From: GCA-002708315 sp963676635
Lineage (GTDB): Bacteria > Bacteroidota > Bacteroidia > Bacteroidales > F082
Assembly: GCA_963676635.1 (NCBI GenBank)
Contig: OY781105.1
Span: 806,001-870,000, forward strand
Length of the DNA: 64,000 nucleotides
Direction of reading: 5' to 3'
Both the position numbers and the translations under genes were made by a program. A model generated the notes under the pieces. The model saw nothing but the letters and a program-made list of their open reading frames with translations, did no database searches and was not told the origin of the DNA. Positions 33,936 through 41,944 of this stretch are shown in pieces; the stretch's first letter is position 1, and every line of letters starts with the position of its first letter.

Positions 33936-35056
33936 TTGTCAATTAATTCAATAATCTTATTAAAATCAGGGAAATTTCTGTAATTCCATTTATCGATTAC
34001 AACACCATTTTTTAGTAATACCAATCCGGGATTTGAACGCACCATAGCTTCAAGTTCCACATCATCACCAAGATAGATATCATACTTAGGATTGTATTCC
34101 ATTGAATATTCATCAATATAATCTGAAGAACTGGTAACCATCACAAAACCCACATCACTACCTTCCAGGTGTGAATACAGATTACCTGCCTCTTTTACTA
34201 TATCATCCGGAACATCTGCAAGCTCATACGACGTAAATATCAACTGATATCCGGGATTTTCTATCACATCCACTGTAACATCATTTCCATCCCTGTCTTC
34301 TATTATAAGGCTGTGCTTTTGGATAAGCTGTGAGTTGTCGATACGCTGGTCAACAAACTCCCATTGCGACATCCATACAGAGTCGTTCCATGGGTAATCA
34401 GGTGAGACAAATTCTTTAAGTTCACCTGTCTCGATATTTTTAAATACCAGATAGTTTTTTACTGTCTCACGACCTTCGCTCTTCATATCATTTCCTATCT
34501 TCCAATCGCGAAAATCAATCACAGGAAGGTTATAGTAATTGTACATTATAAAAACATCAAAAGCACCTGTTATTACAATTAACACGGCAAACTGCAAGAC
34601 ACCTTTCATCACCCTCACTGTTTTACTCCTGTAAATAAATACAATAAGAGCAAATATAATAAGCACTATATTTTTATAGAATGTTTGCCAGTTTGTAAGT
34701 GTTACAGCTTCACCAAAACATCCACAATCAGGCACCATGTTATCCACAGCATCAAAGTAAGTAACAACGGTAAAGAATGCCATCATTATCAACATACCGA
34801 GCGATGCCAGCTTCATCTTCATCTTGAGGAGAAATGCAATCCCAAGCAAAAACTCTGCAGTTATCAGCAATATTGCTATGTACAGCGAGAAATCTTTCAT
34901 GGCATACCAACCATAAGCATCCAGATAATCTGCAACGCGATAGTAGGTCCCCATTGGGTCAACTCCCTTAACAAATGACGAAAATAAAAAAACAAGACCG
35001 GTAATAATTCTGATTGTCTTTATGCTTGCTGGTTCTGCTACTTTTTTTCTATACAT
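33932..35056 (-). CDS. DoxX/MauE-like membrane protein with thioredoxin-like C-terminus (BT_3928 family)
   Basis: This 374-residue protein begins with four membrane helices (residues about 12-160) of DoxX/MauE type. They include GTYYRVADYLDAYGWYAM and a conserved PDCGCFGEA cysteine pair between helices 3 and 4. The last ~170 residues resemble a thioredoxin-like domain without a CxxC site (IFTSYELADVPDDIVKEAGNLYSHLEG, NPGLVLLKNGVVIDKW). I recognise the combination from the Bacteroidales BT_3928 family next to DUF1599 genes. A redox-linked membrane role is inferred; no substrate is known. Confidence 0.8.
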   Translation of the reverse strand: MYRKKVAEPASIKTIRIITGLVFLFSSFVKGVDPMGTYYRVADYLDAYGWYAMKDFSLYIAILLITAEFLLGIAFLLKMKMKLASLGMLIMMAFFTVVTYFDAVDNMVPDCGCFGEAVTLTNWQTFYKNIVLIIFALIVFIYRSKTVRVMKGVLQFAVLIVITGAFDVFIMYNYYNLPVIDFRDWKIGNDMKSEGRETVKNYLVFKNIETGELKEFVSPDYPWNDSVWMSQWEFVDQRIDNSQLIQKHSLIIEDRDGNDVTVDVIENPGYQLIFTSYELADVPDDIVKEAGNLYSHLEGSDVGFVMVTSSSDYIDEYSMEYNPKYDIYLGDDVELEAMVRSNPGLVLLKNGVVIDKWNYRNFPDFNKIIELIDK

Positions 35057-35057
35057 T

Positions 35058-35603
35058 CTAATTTTCTATTACTAGTTTTATTAATGCAAAAAGTGAATAA
35101 TTTATTATATCCTGATAATTAGCATCAAGGCCTTCTGATACTAGTGTTTGTCCCTCATTATCTTCAATACTCTTAATTCTGAGGAGCTTCATAAGGATAA
35201 TGTCGGTAAATGAAGAAACACGCATATTACGCCATGCCTCATCATAATCATGGTTTTTGTTTAACATCAGGTCCTTTGCTTCTGTAAGCTTTTCCAAATA
35301 AAGCTTTAACGACTCTTCAGCAGTAAGGTCGGCAGATTCAGCAACACCCAAATCCAGTTGTATCAATGCCATCACAGAATAATTTACTATCCCCACAAAT
35401 TCAGGAGTAATGCCTTCATCTACTTTACTTACACCTTTTGTCTGCAAACTACGTATCCTGTTAGCTTTTATATATATCTGATCGGTAAGACTGCTTAGCC
35501 TTAATATCCTCCATGCTGTTCCGTAATCGATTTGCTTCTTACCAAAAACATCTTTGCAATAATCAATTACATGTTCAAACTGATCTGCCGTATCTTTTAT
35601 CAT
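35058..35603 (-). CDS. DUF1599 (nucleotide-modification-associated) protein
   Basis: The 181-residue all-helical protein consists of two similar halves. FGKKQIDYGTAWRILRLSSLTDQIYIKANRI in the first is echoed by NKNHDYDEAWRNMRVSSFTDIILMKLLRI in the second, so it is an internal duplication of a DUF1599 unit. DUF1599 proteins have been linked to nucleotide modification systems, but in Bacteroidales this gene is normally a core neighbour of folP. It is the first gene of an operon with the DoxX-like protein and the permease, divergent from folP by 52 bases. Confidence 0.82.
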   Translation of the reverse strand: MIKDTADQFEHVIDYCKDVFGKKQIDYGTAWRILRLSSLTDQIYIKANRIRSLQTKGVSKVDEGITPEFVGIVNYSVMALIQLDLGVAESADLTAEESLKLYLEKLTEAKDLMLNKNHDYDEAWRNMRVSSFTDIILMKLLRIKSIEDNEGQTLVSEGLDANYQDIINYSLFALIKLVIEN

Positions 35604-35623
35604 AAGTTGTTTACAGTTTATTG

Positions 35624-35631
35624 TAAATTTG
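35624..35631 (+). promoter_or_regulatory. -7 box of the folP promoter
   Basis: TAAATTTG matches TAnnTTTG, 25 bases before the folP start. Confidence 0.5.
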
Positions 35632-35655
35632 CTGATTAATTAACACTAACCATAA

Positions 35656-36513
35656 ATGGGCGATAAAAGTACAGCTTTTAGTGAAATCAGAAAAATTATA
35701 ACGAATAATAAAGTTATCAATTTTTCAACTTCGAAAGTTATGGGTATTATAAACGTTACCCCCGACTCCTTTTACGATGGTGGAAAATACAATTCCCTTG
35801 ATGATATACTCCGTCAGGCGGAGACAATGCTTAACATGGGCGCTGCTTTTCTTGATATCGGTGCTGTTTCCACACGTCCCGGGGCTGATGATGTTACAGA
35901 GGAAGAAGAGCTGCAGCGGATTATAAATACTGTTAAAGCCATTTCACTGAACTTCCCTGAGGCGGTTATATCAATCGACACATACAGATCAAAAGTTGCA
36001 AGTGAGTCAATCAAGGCGGGAGCACACATCATTAATGACATTTCCGGTGGCAATTTTGATCCTATGATGTTTACAACCGTGGCTGAACTTGGCGTTCCTT
36101 ATATTCTGATGCATATTCATGGCAGTCCTAAATCAATGCAGGTTAATCCCATTGAAGAAAATGCCGTTGAAATTATTCATGATTTCTTTAAAGAGAAAGT
36201 TAAACAGCTTAATAGCCTCGGTGTTGAAGACATTATCCTCGACCCCGGATTTGGTTTCGGTAAAACTCTGGAAAGCAATTACGAAGTTATAAAGCATCTT
36301 AACAAAACACGTGTTAATAATCTTCCTGTACTTTCTGGTATTTCAAGAAAATCGATGATAAACAAAGTATTAGGAACGACCCCGGCTGAGGCTCTTAATG
36401 GCACTACAGTACTTAACACAGTTTCGCTAATAAATGGCGCTAATATACTTAGAGTGCATGATGTAAAAGAAGCGGTTGAAGCAGTTAAGTTAATTGAACA
36501 ACTAATGCTATGA
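35656..36513 (+). CDS. folP: Dihydropteroate synthase
   Basis: The 285-residue TIM-barrel enzyme shows both DHPS signatures: VMGIINVTPDSFYDGGKY (about residues 28-45) and AAFLDIGAVSTRPGADDV (about 60-77). NDISGGNFD, LDPGFGFGKT and SGISRKSMI with the substrate-binding Ser-Arg-Lys are also present. It condenses p-aminobenzoate with hydroxymethyl-dihydropterin diphosphate in folate synthesis. It heads a run of three codirectional genes with lplA and the YdiJ-like enzyme. The gap to lplA is filled by a heptamer repeat. Confidence 0.96.
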   Translation: MGDKSTAFSEIRKIITNNKVINFSTSKVMGIINVTPDSFYDGGKYNSLDDILRQAETMLNMGAAFLDIGAVSTRPGADDVTEEEELQRIINTVKAISLNFPEAVISIDTYRSKVASESIKAGAHIINDISGGNFDPMMFTTVAELGVPYILMHIHGSPKSMQVNPIEENAVEIIHDFFKEKVKQLNSLGVEDIILDPGFGFGKTLESNYEVIKHLNKTRVNNLPVLSGISRKSMINKVLGTTPAEALNGTTVLNTVSLINGANILRVHDVKEAVEAVKLIEQLML

Positions 36514-36553
36514 GTTATGAGTTTTAAGTTTTGAGTTATAAGTTTTAAGTTAT
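36512..36553. repeat. Heptamer tandem repeat filling the folP-lplA gap
   Basis: There are six consecutive 7-base units: GAGTTAT, GAGTTTT, AAGTTTT, GAGTTAT, AAGTTTT, AAGTTAT. The run begins in the folP stop codon and ends in the lplA ATG. Copy-number change would alter the spacing between the two genes. Confidence 0.75.
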
Positions 36554-37505
36554 GATATATATCAATAGGGACACTACGGATCCATGGTTTAATGTGGCTG
36601 CGGAGGAGTTTATTTTAAAAAATATCGATGATGAAGTTGTTATGTTATGGCACAGCACTCCTTGTGTTGTGGTGGGCAAACATCAGAATACTCTTAACGA
36701 AGTAAACACGCTGTTAGCGGAAGAATTGAATATTCCGGTAATAAGAAGAATTTCAGGTGGTGGTACCGTTTATCACGATAATGGGAATCTGAACTATACA
36801 ATCATAACAAGCTCAAAAAACACCAGCACTCTTGTCAATTTCAATAAATCCACGGCGCCCATAATATCATTTCTTAAGGAATATAGTATTGAAGCTACTT
36901 TTGAAGGAAAGAACAATCTAAGGATCAACAACCTGAAATTTTCCGGAAACTCTGCTCATGTGTACAAAAACAAAGTTCTTCATCATGGCACTTTGTTATA
37001 CAACACAGACCTCACTCTACTCAATAAAATCATCACTCCTCCTGATCAGCTGATAACAGATAAGGCTGTACAGTCAATCCGCACAAGCGTTACAAATATC
37101 AGCGAGCAGACAGAGGTATTCAATAACATTGCAGATTTCGAACAAAAGCTAAAAAACCATTTACTGAAAACACTTAATATTAACGATGTACGTGAGTTAT
37201 CAACTTCTGAAAAAGAGGAAATTAATAAACTCATTACCTCCAAATACAAACAATGGGAATGGAACTACGGATACTCACCAAACTACTCATATTCTAAAAC
37301 ATATAAAGAGCTCACATTAACATTGGAGGTTAAGAAAAGTAGCATTACAACTGCTGAAATAATTGGAGATATATTTAATAAGTCCGACATTTGCAGCTTT
37401 CTTATTAATAAAACGCACAGCGAATCTACTTTCCGTGATGCAATAGCTGCGTTCGATTTACCGGAGAGTAAAGCTGAGGAATTGTTAAAAGTTGCAGGTT
37501 TTTAA
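36552..37505 (+). CDS. lplA: Lipoate-protein ligase A
   Basis: The 317-residue protein has the BPL/LplA catalytic domain: NVAAEEFILKN, LWHSTPCVVVGKHQN, the lipoyl-binding RRISGGGTVYHDNGNLNY (about residues 56-73) and KFSGNSAH. The C-terminal ~80 residues form the accessory LplA domain (YKQWEWNYGYSPNYSYSKTY). It activates lipoate with ATP and attaches it to 2-oxoacid dehydrogenase and glycine-cleavage proteins. No lipoyl synthase gene adjoins it. Confidence 0.94.
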   Translation: MIYINRDTTDPWFNVAAEEFILKNIDDEVVMLWHSTPCVVVGKHQNTLNEVNTLLAEELNIPVIRRISGGGTVYHDNGNLNYTIITSSKNTSTLVNFNKSTAPIISFLKEYSIEATFEGKNNLRINNLKFSGNSAHVYKNKVLHHGTLLYNTDLTLLNKIITPPDQLITDKAVQSIRTSVTNISEQTEVFNNIADFEQKLKNHLLKTLNINDVRELSTSEKEEINKLITSKYKQWEWNYGYSPNYSYSKTYKELTLTLEVKKSSITTAEIIGDIFNKSDICSFLINKTHSESTFRDAIAAFDLPESKAEELLKVAGF

Positions 37506-37515
37506 AGACAGATAA

Positions 37516-40452
37516 ATGAGTAATCCGGGAATTAACTTCAATGAGCTAACAAAAAACTTCACAGGAGAGGTGAAAACAGACATGTCACACAGGCTTATGT
37601 ATGCCGTTGATGCTTCTGCATACCGTGAAGTTCCTTTGGCAGTTGTTTATCCGAAAAACACCAAAGATATTGTAAGTCTGGTTCATTTTGCAAGAAAGAA
37701 CAACACATCTGTAATACCACGCACTGCGGGCACATCACTTGCCGGGCAAGTTGTAGGTAATGGTATTATTGCTGATGTTTCGAAGCATCTGAACCGTATA
37801 ACAGAGATAAACGCCAAAGAAAAATGGGTAACTGTTGAACCCGGTGTTATTCTGGATGAACTTAATATGGAGCTAAGCAAGCACGGACTGTTTTTTGGTC
37901 CGAAAACATCTACCTCCAACAGATGCATGATTGGCGGCATGGCTGGGAACAACGCATGTGGCTCGCATTCTCTTATTTACGGCAGCACACGCGATCACAC
38001 TCTTGAAATAAACGCAGTGCTCAGCGATGGCTCTGAGGCTACTTTCAAAACTCTAACAGACGGTGAGTTTCAGAACAAAACAAAAGGTACAAGCTTAGAA
38101 AACACAGTTTATAAAAAGATCAGTGATATCCTTACCGACAAGCAAAATCAGGAAGAAATACGTAAAAACTTTCCCGATAGCAAACTGCGTCGCCGCAATA
38201 CAGGCTATGCACTTGATATCCTTCTCAATAGTAGTCCTTTCACCCCTCACACAGAAAATTTCAATCTCACCAATCTCCTTTGCGGATCAGAAGGCACTCT
38301 GGCTTTCACAACATCGCTAAAGCTAAATCTGGTTGAGCTACCACCAGCCAATAAAGCACTTGTATGCGTACACCTGAACTCAGTTGCAGATGCGCTACGA
38401 GCCAATCTTATTGCTTTGAAGCATAAACCTATAGCTATAGAGCTAATGGATAGTGCTATTCTTGATCTCACAAAAACCATCAGCTCTCAGGATAAGAACA
38501 GATTCTTTGTGGAAGGTAGTCCGGGGGCAATACTTATCGTTGAATTTGCTGAGCATAACCCTGAAGTGATCAAAGAAAAAGCCAGTGCCATGGAAAAAGA
38601 GATGCGTCAAAACAATTTTGGCTATCATTTTCCATTGGTCGACGGTGACAATATAAAAAAGGTATGGGATTTACGCAAAGCAGGGATGGGCATACTCAAC
38701 AATATGCCCGGCGATGAAAAGCCAGCTTCCTTAATAGAAGACACTGCCGTTAATCCGGAACACCTTCCTGAGTATATTGAAGAATTTGAGCAAATGCTTA
38801 ATAAGTACAACAAAAGTTGTATCTATTATGCACATATCGCAACAGGCGAGCTACACCTGCGCCCTATATTAAACCTTAAAAAGCTTGAAGATGTTGAGCT
38901 TTTCAGGACAATAGCCGCAGAGACTGCACGTCTTGTAAAAAAATACAATGGTTCACTAAGCGGCGAACATGGTGATGGCCGTCTGCGCGGAGAGTTTATC
39001 CCTATGATGGTTGGCGATCATAACTACAGTCTTTTTAAAGAGATTAAAAAAACGTGGGATCCTGACAACATATTTAATCCGGGCAAAATTGTAGATACAC
39101 CTGCCATGAATACATTCCTGAGATATAAACCAGGAGTTGAAACACGGGAGTTCAAAACAGTATTCAATTTCAACAAAGATCAGGGGCTGATGCGAGCCGT
39201 TGAGAAATGTAACGGAACAGCAGCATGTCGTAAAACAGAACTTACCGGAGGCACAATGTGTCCCAGTTATATGGTCAGCAAAAACGAAAACCAATCTACA
39301 AGAGCCCGTGCCAACATTCTCAGAGAATTCCTTACACACTCACCAAAGAAAAATCCATTCGATCATAAAGAAATTTATGAAGTTATGGATCTTTGCCTGT
39401 CATGTAAGGCCTGCAAAACAGAATGCCCATCAAGCGTTGATGTTACAAAGCTTAAAGCTGAATTCCTGCAGCACTACTACGATAGCAACAGTATCCCTTT
39501 AAGGACGCTCTTAATTGCCAATATTTCTAAAATAAACAAGCTGGGGAGTATAGTGCCGTGGTTCTACAATTTCGTAAACCAGAACAGCTTTATTTCAGGA
39601 ATTACTGCCAGGGTACTGGGTTTCCATCAAAAAAGAAAATTCCCATTGCTGAGCAAGATCACCCTTGATCGCTGGTATAAAAAGCACAAACAAGATTACA
39701 GTATCAGCTTTCCCAACGGCAAGGTTTATCTTTTTAATGATGAATTCACCAGATTTAATGATACTGAGATTGGAATAAAGACCATACTTCTCCTAACAAA
39801 GCTAGGATATGAAGTTGTAATACCATCACATCTGGAAAGTGCCCGTACGTACCTCAGTAAAGGACTGGTGCGCAAGGCGCGGAACATTGCCAATAAAAAT
39901 ATTAAAATGTTATCCTCATATATTACCGATCGAACACCATTGATTGGAATAGAGCCGTCAGCTATACTTTCATTCAGAGATGAATACACCGAACTCGCCG
40001 ATGAGGGGCTTATTGAGAAATCAAAAAAACTGGCTGTTAATTCCCTTATGATAGATGAGTTTCTTGAAAAAGAAATGAAAGCCGGCAGGATTAAAAAAGA
40101 ATCATTTACTGATGAATCACAAAATATAAAATTCCATGGCCATTGCCATCAGAAATCACTGGCAGGGACTACATCTACTAAGTACATCCTCAATTTCCCT
40201 AAAAACTACACAGCAGAGGAGATACCCTCGGGATGCTGTGGCATGGCAGGAGCATTTGGTTTCGAAAAAGAGCACTATGATATGTCAATGAAAATTGGAG
40301 AATTAGTTCTGTTTCCAGCAGTAAGGAATCGCGGCAAAAGCACGCTGATTGCGGCTCCGGGCACATCATGCCGTCATCAGATAAAAGATGGCACAGGAGT
40401 TGATGCATTACATCCGGCAGAAATACTTTATAATGCTTTGCGAATTAAATAA
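37516..40452 (+). CDS. FAD- and Fe-S-dependent 2-hydroxyacid dehydrogenase (YdiJ-like)
   Basis: The 978-residue enzyme fuses an FAD-linked oxidase (residues about 1-540) to an iron-sulfur and CCG-domain part. The FAD part has VIPRTAGTSLAGQVVG, CMIGGMAGNNACGSHSLIYGSTRDH, GSEGTLAF and SGEHGDGRLRGEFIP. The Fe-S part has CLSCKACKTECPSSVD (4Fe-4S) and a cysteine-rich GHCHQKSL...GCCGMAGAFG. This GlcD-GlpC type layout is shared by E. coli YdiJ and D-lactate dehydrogenases that pass electrons to quinone. The substrate is probably D-lactate or D-2-hydroxyglutarate. The promoter of tRNA-Arg overlaps its 3' end. Confidence 0.92.
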   Translation: MSNPGINFNELTKNFTGEVKTDMSHRLMYAVDASAYREVPLAVVYPKNTKDIVSLVHFARKNNTSVIPRTAGTSLAGQVVGNGIIADVSKHLNRITEINAKEKWVTVEPGVILDELNMELSKHGLFFGPKTSTSNRCMIGGMAGNNACGSHSLIYGSTRDHTLEINAVLSDGSEATFKTLTDGEFQNKTKGTSLENTVYKKISDILTDKQNQEEIRKNFPDSKLRRRNTGYALDILLNSSPFTPHTENFNLTNLLCGSEGTLAFTTSLKLNLVELPPANKALVCVHLNSVADALRANLIALKHKPIAIELMDSAILDLTKTISSQDKNRFFVEGSPGAILIVEFAEHNPEVIKEKASAMEKEMRQNNFGYHFPLVDGDNIKKVWDLRKAGMGILNNMPGDEKPASLIEDTAVNPEHLPEYIEEFEQMLNKYNKSCIYYAHIATGELHLRPILNLKKLEDVELFRTIAAETARLVKKYNGSLSGEHGDGRLRGEFIPMMVGDHNYSLFKEIKKTWDPDNIFNPGKIVDTPAMNTFLRYKPGVETREFKTVFNFNKDQGLMRAVEKCNGTAACRKTELTGGTMCPSYMVSKNENQSTRARANILREFLTHSPKKNPFDHKEIYEVMDLCLSCKACKTECPSSVDVTKLKAEFLQHYYDSNSIPLRTLLIANISKINKLGSIVPWFYNFVNQNSFISGITARVLGFHQKRKFPLLSKITLDRWYKKHKQDYSISFPNGKVYLFNDEFTRFNDTEIGIKTILLLTKLGYEVVIPSHLESARTYLSKGLVRKARNIANKNIKMLSSYITDRTPLIGIEPSAILSFRDEYTELADEGLIEKSKKLAVNSLMIDEFLEKEMKAGRIKKESFTDESQNIKFHGHCHQKSLAGTTSTKYILNFPKNYTAEEIPSGCCGMAGAFGFEKEHYDMSMKIGELVLFPAVRNRGKSTLIAAPGTSCRHQIKDGTGVDALHPAEILYNALRIK

Positions 40453-40469
40453 TAATTTTACTATTTTTG
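40437..40469 (+). promoter_or_regulatory. Promoter of tRNA-Arg
   Basis: TTTG (40437-40440), a 21-base spacer and TATTTTTG (40462-40469) give the full Bacteroidetes promoter pattern. The -33 lies inside the preceding coding sequence. A 6-bp hairpin (CGCTTT / AAAGCG, 40474-40490) lies between it and the tRNA. Confidence 0.7.
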
Positions 40470-40494
40470 CACCCGCTTTCAACAAAAGCGAGTT

Positions 40495-40568
40495 GGTCCA
40501 GTAGCTCAGCTGGATAGAGCAGCAGCCTTCTAAGCTGCGGGTCACAGGTTCGAGTCCTGTCTGGATCA
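40495..40568 (+). tRNA. tRNA-Arg (anticodon UCU)
   Basis: The 74-base cloverleaf has acceptor stem GGTCCAG / CTGGATC with one G-U pair, and a D-arm GCTC...GAGC. The anticodon stem is GCAGC / GCTGC with loop CTTCTAA (anticodon TCT at 40529-40531), and the T-arm is ACAGG TTCGAGT CCTGT. The discriminator base is A and no CCA is encoded. It reads AGA and AGG codons. Confidence 0.97.
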
Positions 40569-40576
40569 CAAAATAA

Positions 40577-40604
40577 AAAGACCGCCAATTGGTGGTCTTT
40601 TTTT
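40577..40604. terminator. Bidirectional terminator after tRNA-Arg
   Basis: The 10-bp stem AAAGACCGCC / GGTGGTCTTT (one G-U pair) with loop AATT is followed by a T-run on the plus strand and by TTTTATTTT on the minus strand. It can end both tRNA-Arg and the convergent response-regulator gene. Confidence 0.85.
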
Positions 40605-40668
40605 ATGTTTTCATAAGACTATTGGATCACGACATATTATCTGATTTGCCTTATGCTAAGCACAACTG

Positions 40669-41046
40669 CTAAGGAAAGTATTTTCTGATTAAAGACTCAA
40701 GTTGCTCTGGCTGAATTGGTTTTGAGATGTAATTATCACATCCGGCACTTAAAGCCTTTTCACGGTCTCCAACAAGTGCATAAGCTGTCTGCGCGATAAC
40801 TACAACATTCTTATTAAATTCTCTAATTTTTTGCGTTGCCTCATAACCATTCATTCCAGGCAATTTTATGTCCATGAGTATAAGATCAACATTATCATTT
40901 TCTCTGCAATATTTCACAGCATCCTCGCCATTAGTCACAAAAGAGACAGTGCCTTTTCTATCCTGCAATAAAGCTTCAAGATACATGCGACTAATGTCAT
41001 CATCTTCAGCAATTAAAAAATTAAGTATCCTACCCACTTCTTTCAT
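40669..41046 (-). CDS. Stand-alone CheY-like response regulator
   Basis: The 125-residue protein is a single receiver domain. It has the acidic pocket EDDD near the N-terminus, the phospho-acceptor Asp in LILMDIKLPGMNG (about Asp59), the Thr/Ala switch AQTAYA and the conserved Lys in YISKPI. There is no output domain, so it must act through a partner protein or histidine phosphotransfer. No histidine kinase gene is nearby. A second receiver-only protein is encoded at 46298-46705. Confidence 0.9.
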   Translation of the reverse strand: MKEVGRILNFLIAEDDDISRMYLEALLQDRKGTVSFVTNGEDAVKYCRENDNVDLILMDIKLPGMNGYEATQKIREFNKNVVVIAQTAYALVGDREKALSAGCDNYISKPIQPEQLESLIRKYFP

Positions 41047-41092
41047 ATCTAATCTAAGTTCAATTTAGCTGGTTTAGTTCTCTACTATTCAA

Positions 41093-41100
41093 CAAAAATA
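41093..41100 (-). promoter_or_regulatory. -7 box of the response-regulator gene
   Basis: TATTTTTG on the minus strand, 46 bases before the start, matches TAnnTTTG. Confidence 0.45.
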
Positions 41101-41278
41101 AATAAATTAATTAGTCGGTATTATTTTTTTACAATTATTTAATATCAGTGCAACACCACATTATCATTCAACAAATACTCTCCCAACAATATTTAACTAC
41201 TCATTAGCTAAATAATTTCATTTCTATGAATACAAATTTTCATATTTATGATATTATATCTAATAAATAGCAATTTGA

Positions 41279-41344
41279 TTTTAATCATGGATAGAATGTA
41301 TTTTAACCATGGATAGAATGTATTTTAACCATGGATAGAATAAA
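41279..41344. repeat. Three tandem 22-bp repeats with CCATGG core
   Basis: Three exactly adjacent 22-bp units (41279, 41301, 41323) read TTTTAAYCATGGATAGAATGTA, with small changes in the first and last. Each carries ATGG in an AACCATGGAT near-palindrome. They lie in the 573-base gap 41047-41619 between the response regulator and tRNA-Ser, in otherwise AT-rich DNA with no gene. Confidence 0.85.
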
Positions 41345-41549
41345 TTTTACTCAGGACCAAATATCAAATACAAGCTTAATTAAGCACCAACTATATTAGA
41401 AGAAACGCAGAAGATATAAGCTAGAATATTAAGGAAGAATTGGAGTTAAATTAAAATTTATCATACTATACCCATCATTATCTAAAAAACGATCAGACAA
41501 TATGATTTAACAATTATTTTAAGGATACAGACAATATTTCAAATTTTTC

Positions 41550-41578
41550 TTGGATAATAAAAAAAAAGTGTATTTTTG
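41550..41578 (+). promoter_or_regulatory. Promoter of tRNA-Ser
   Basis: TTG (41550-41552), 18 bases, then TATTTTTG (41571-41578). A 7-bp hairpin TTCCTTT / AAAGGAA (41581-41596) lies just after it, as in the tRNA-Arg leader. Confidence 0.65.
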
Positions 41579-41619
41579 CATTCCTTTTCAAAGGAAGTGC
41601 AGAACGCACATAGCAACAC

Positions 41620-41708
<89 letters not shown>

Positions 41709-41740
41709 AGAATATCAATTGATTTAACAACTCAATCATC

Positions 41741-41778
41741 AAAAAACCCCGTTAAACGCTTGTTTGACGGGGTTTTTT
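41741..41778. terminator. Bidirectional terminator after tRNA-Ser
   Basis: A 17-bp stem with one G-U pair and a 4-base loop has six A on one side and six T on the other, around an ACCCCGT/ACGGGGT core. It works in both directions, so it can also stop the convergent GH92 gene 167 bases away. Confidence 0.9.
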
Positions 41779-41944
41779 ATTTTTATCCTGATTGCTCAGA
41801 TGTTAACAAGAAGGGAATTTTGCCCATATTCAGAATCTAATTCATGAACAATGAGAGCAACGAAAGAAGTGAAAATAATTTAAAACCCACATTATTTGTG
41901 ATATTAAGTATTTGATTGAGAATGATATAAACTCGATTAAAAGT

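Noticed and set aside
35058..35603. DUF1599 gene as part of a phage DNA-modification or defence system
   Set aside because: The neighbours are housekeeping genes in an order I recognise from Bacteroidales, and no phage or modification genes are present.
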